From: an uncultured Prevotella sp.
GTDB taxonomy: Bacteria > Bacteroidota > Bacteroidia > Bacteroidales > Bacteroidaceae
Direction: 5' to 3'
Length of the DNA stretch: 9,680 nt
NCBI GenBank assembly: GCA_905234355.1
Contig: CAJOHP010000208.1
Coordinates: 1 to 9,680 of the forward strand
Position 1 is the first letter of the stretch. Each line of letters starts with the position of its first letter. Both the position numbers and the translations under genes were made by a program. This document shows, piece after piece, positions 7,813 to 9,680 of the stretch. The notes under the pieces were generated by a model. It saw only the letters and a program-made list of their open reading frames with translations. It was not told where the DNA came from and searched no databases.

Positions 7813-7816
7813 CTAT
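7801..7816 (-). repeat. Small perfect hairpin overlapping the nuoCD stop codon
   Basis: ATAGGC and GCCTAT form a perfect six-base inverted repeat around a four-base loop. The TAG stop of nuoCD (7813-7815) lies in its 5' arm on the transcribed strand. No T-run follows, so it does not look like an intrinsic terminator. It could be an RNA-processing or stability element, or chance. Confidence 0.4.
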
Positions 7817-9423
7817 CTGTCTATATCCGGTATCACTACGTCGATGGCGGCACAGGTTGCGATGAGGTCGGCAAACTTTTGTCCGCGCAGCATCTTGTCG
7901 AAAGCCCCGACGAGCGAGAGGCCCATGGGGCGCATCTTCATGCGGTAGGGGCTCTTGTCGCCTCTAGAGTCGAGATAGACGCCAAACTCGCCGGCCACGC
8001 CCTCTACGGCAAAGTACCACTGTCCCTCGGGCACCTTGATGATGGGCTTCTGCTTCACGTAGAAGTCGCCCTCGGGAATGTTGTCGATGAGCTGCTCGAT
8101 GATGTTCAGACTCTGATACATCTCTTGGATGTGCACGAGATAGCGGCCCATGGAGTCGCACGTGTCGGTAGTGGCCTGCTCCCACTCCACCTTGTCGTAG
8201 AGGTCGTAAGGATGGTTCTTGCGCACGTCGTTCTTCCAGCCCGAGGCACGTCCGGCAGGACCGGTCACAGCGTAGGATACACAGTCCTCCAGGCTCATCG
8301 GACCGCACTGCTCCAGACGGTTGTGAGTGATGACATTGTCGCCGAACACATCCATATACTCTTGAATCATGGGACGCAGATACTTCACCAGACTCTTCAC
8401 GTTCGTCACGAAGTTCGGGTCGATGTCGTCCTGTAGTCCACCTATCCTGTAGTAGTTCTGGATGAGGCGTCCGCCGGTGGTCTCCTCCATGCAGTTGAGC
8501 ACATGTTCGCGGTCGCGCATGCCATAAAGGAAGGCGGTGAGGGCGCCAAGATCCTGTGCCACACACGAGGTGTAGAGCAGGTGAGAGTCGAGACGCTGCA
8601 GCTCGTCCATGATGGTGCGTATGTACTTGATGCGGTCGGTGAGCTCCACGCCCATGCCCTCCTCAATGACGCCTACGAGAGCATGACGATGCTGCATGGC
8701 GCCCAGATAGTTAAGACGGTCGGTTAAAGCAAGGGTTTGTGGGTAGGTCATGCCTTCCCACATCTTCTCTATGCCACGGTGTATATAGCCCAGATGGGGA
8801 TAGATGCGCTTCACCATCTCGCCGTCGAGCACAGTCTGCAAGCGCAGCACACCATGGGTGGCCGGGTGCTGCGGACCGACGTTGATGACATAGTCGTCGG
8901 CACCGAACAGCCGGTTCTGCTTCACCTGCAGCTGGCCGTCCTGGTCGAGATAGTACTCCAGGCCATAGTCTGGCTCCACGTCGTCCTCCAGTGAGTATTT
9001 GCCGTCGCCCTTCCAGTCCTTGCGGAAGGGGTGACCCTTGAAGTCATTGCGCAGGAACAGGCGCCGCATGTCGGGATGGCCCAGGAAGACGATGCCGTAG
9101 AAGTCGTAGACCTCACGCTCCAGCAGGTCGGCCACATGCCACAGATGGCTCACTGTGGGGATATAGTACAGCTGCTGACCATCGGTTGCGCCAGTACCGT
9201 TGGAGGCCAGTCCGTCGCCGCATACTTGTTTGTCGGCCAGCATCTTCACCGAGCAGCGCTCATGTGTTTTGGTATTCTCAAGGATATAGACACAGCCGAG
9301 GCCCTCTTCGCCGAAGTCCTCGCCTACGATGGTGACAAGATAGTCGAAGCCTTTCTTGTCTTTCAAGTTCTGCATCTCCTTAGCGAACTTGTCAAACGCA
9401 AATGATAAGAACTCTAGTTTCAT
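7813..9423 (-). CDS. nuoCD: Fused NADH-quinone oxidoreductase subunit NuoCD
   Basis: Peripheral-arm subunit of complex I in which NuoC (30 kDa type) and NuoD (49 kDa type) are one 536-residue chain. The NuoC part covers about residues 1-150 and shows the family signature EREVYDFYGI...GHPDMRR (102-121) followed by HPFRKD (131-136). After a short acidic linker the NuoD part starts near 170. NVGPQHPATHGVLR (181-194) contains the two histidines (186 and 190) of the loop lining the quinone pocket, and Y239 in RLNYLGAMQ matches the quinone-binding tyrosine. The chain ends in DIDR, close to the usual NuoD ending. It is somewhat shorter than the roughly 600 residues of E. coli NuoCD. The ATG at 9423 follows nuoB by two bases and has a good ribosome binding site. 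No nuoEFG follows; a 182-base spacer leads to nuoH. Confidence 0.97.
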   Translation of the reverse strand: MKLEFLSFAFDKFAKEMQNLKDKKGFDYLVTIVGEDFGEEGLGCVYILENTKTHERCSVKMLADKQVCGDGLASNGTGATDGQQLYYIPTVSHLWHVADLLEREVYDFYGIVFLGHPDMRRLFLRNDFKGHPFRKDWKGDGKYSLEDDVEPDYGLEYYLDQDGQLQVKQNRLFGADDYVINVGPQHPATHGVLRLQTVLDGEMVKRIYPHLGYIHRGIEKMWEGMTYPQTLALTDRLNYLGAMQHRHALVGVIEEGMGVELTDRIKYIRTIMDELQRLDSHLLYTSCVAQDLGALTAFLYGMRDREHVLNCMEETTGGRLIQNYYRIGGLQDDIDPNFVTNVKSLVKYLRPMIQEYMDVFGDNVITHNRLEQCGPMSLEDCVSYAVTGPAGRASGWKNDVRKNHPYDLYDKVEWEQATTDTCDSMGRYLVHIQEMYQSLNIIEQLIDNIPEGDFYVKQKPIIKVPEGQWYFAVEGVAGEFGVYLDSRGDKSPYRMKMRPMGLSLVGAFDKMLRGQKFADLIATCAAIDVVIPDIDR

Positions 9424-9425
9424 GC

Positions 9426-9680
9426 CTACTCCTCCTTATTAGCTTTAAGTTCGTCTACAAACTCCTGAGGCACGTCGGTCACCACGATGGGCATTCCCGA
9501 CGTTCCGTCGCCTACCCGTAGCTTTTCACGCTTGTGGTCGCCCAGCTTCTCGCGGAATGTCAGTTCCTCGTTCGACACGCCAAGCTTACGCTCGTCGGCC
9601 GACTGCTTGTGATTGGCACCGCCGAAGAATTTCTCTATCTTCACCTTACGCTGCAGCTGCATCATGCCATACATGATAGC
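9426..9680 (-). CDS. nuoB: NADH-quinone oxidoreductase (complex I) subunit NuoB, 3' part
   Basis: NuoB carries the terminal 4Fe-4S cluster (N2) that hands electrons to quinone in the peripheral arm of complex I. Only the last 84 residues lie in the window; the gene runs off the right edge, so the cluster-binding cysteines cannot be checked. The visible part begins A-I-M-Y-G-M-M-Q-L-Q-R-K, which matches the helix just after the family's CPPRPE motif. A charged, hydrophilic C-terminal tail follows, ending in ANKEE and a TAG stop. Identification rests on this segment and on the position directly before nuoCD, two bases away. The Lys-Glu-Glu codons at the end also form a good ribosome binding site for nuoCD. 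Family and order are seen; the missing N-terminal part is inferred. Confidence 0.9.
   Translation of the reverse strand, partial: AIMYGMMQLQRKVKIEKFFGGANHKQSADERKLGVSNEELTFREKLGDHKREKLRVGDGTSGMPIVVTDVPQEFVDELKANKEE
9431..9437 (-). promoter_or_regulatory. Shine-Dalgarno sequence of nuoCD, inside the end of nuoB
   Basis: The minus strand reads AAGGAGG, seven bases before the ATG of nuoCD. It lies within the codons for Lys-Glu-Glu at the end of nuoB. The match to the 16S anti-Shine-Dalgarno core and the spacing are both good, which supports the 9423 start. Such strong sites are uncommon in Bacteroidetes, so it may be partly a by-product of the codons. Confidence 0.55.

Overview
The window holds most of a respiratory complex I (nuo) operon, all on the minus strand. 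Read from right to left it runs: the 3' end of nuoB, a fused nuoCD, then nuoH, nuoI, nuoJ, nuoK, nuoL, nuoM and nuoN. The nuoCD fusion passes straight to nuoH with no nuoE, nuoF or nuoG. That layout, together with mostly absent Shine-Dalgarno sequences and AT-rich leaders, fits Bacteroidales. The fairly GC-rich coding sequence would suit a Prevotella-like member, but the genus is an inference and not proven.

Layout (transcription order, right to left). Positions 9680-7813 encode the end of the NuoB iron-sulfur subunit and the NuoCD quinone-pocket subunit. A 182-base spacer (7631-7812) with short degenerate repeats lies where nuoEFG stands in 14-gene operons. Positions 7630-5994 carry NuoH (membrane anchor and quinone channel) and NuoI (two 4Fe-4S clusters), with stop and start sharing one base. 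Positions 5987-5155 carry the small membrane subunits NuoJ and NuoK. Positions 5146-64 carry the three antiporter-like pumping subunits NuoL, NuoM and NuoN. A strong hairpin at the left edge (3-34) probably ends the transcript.

How they work together: electrons would enter through NuoI and NuoB and reduce menaquinone at the NuoB/NuoCD/NuoH interface. H, J, K, L, M and N couple this to ion pumping. Because the NADH-oxidising module (NuoEFG) is not encoded here, the electron donor is probably not NADH through a classical NuoF; ferredoxin or another donor is likely, as proposed for Bacteroides.

Most notable observations: (1) nuoL carries a +1 frameshift at a run of four G (3597-3600, minus strand) that replaces the last 141 residues, including the lateral helix and final membrane segment, by 38 unrelated residues. 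This is either a sequence error or a real lesion. (2) NuoM has leucine where the TM7 lysine of the antiporter-like subunits is expected, while NuoL and NuoN keep it. (3) The nuoCD-nuoH spacer has repeat and hairpin structure. I found no mobile element, CRISPR array, tRNA/rRNA or clearly new system; this is mainly a conserved energy-metabolism operon.
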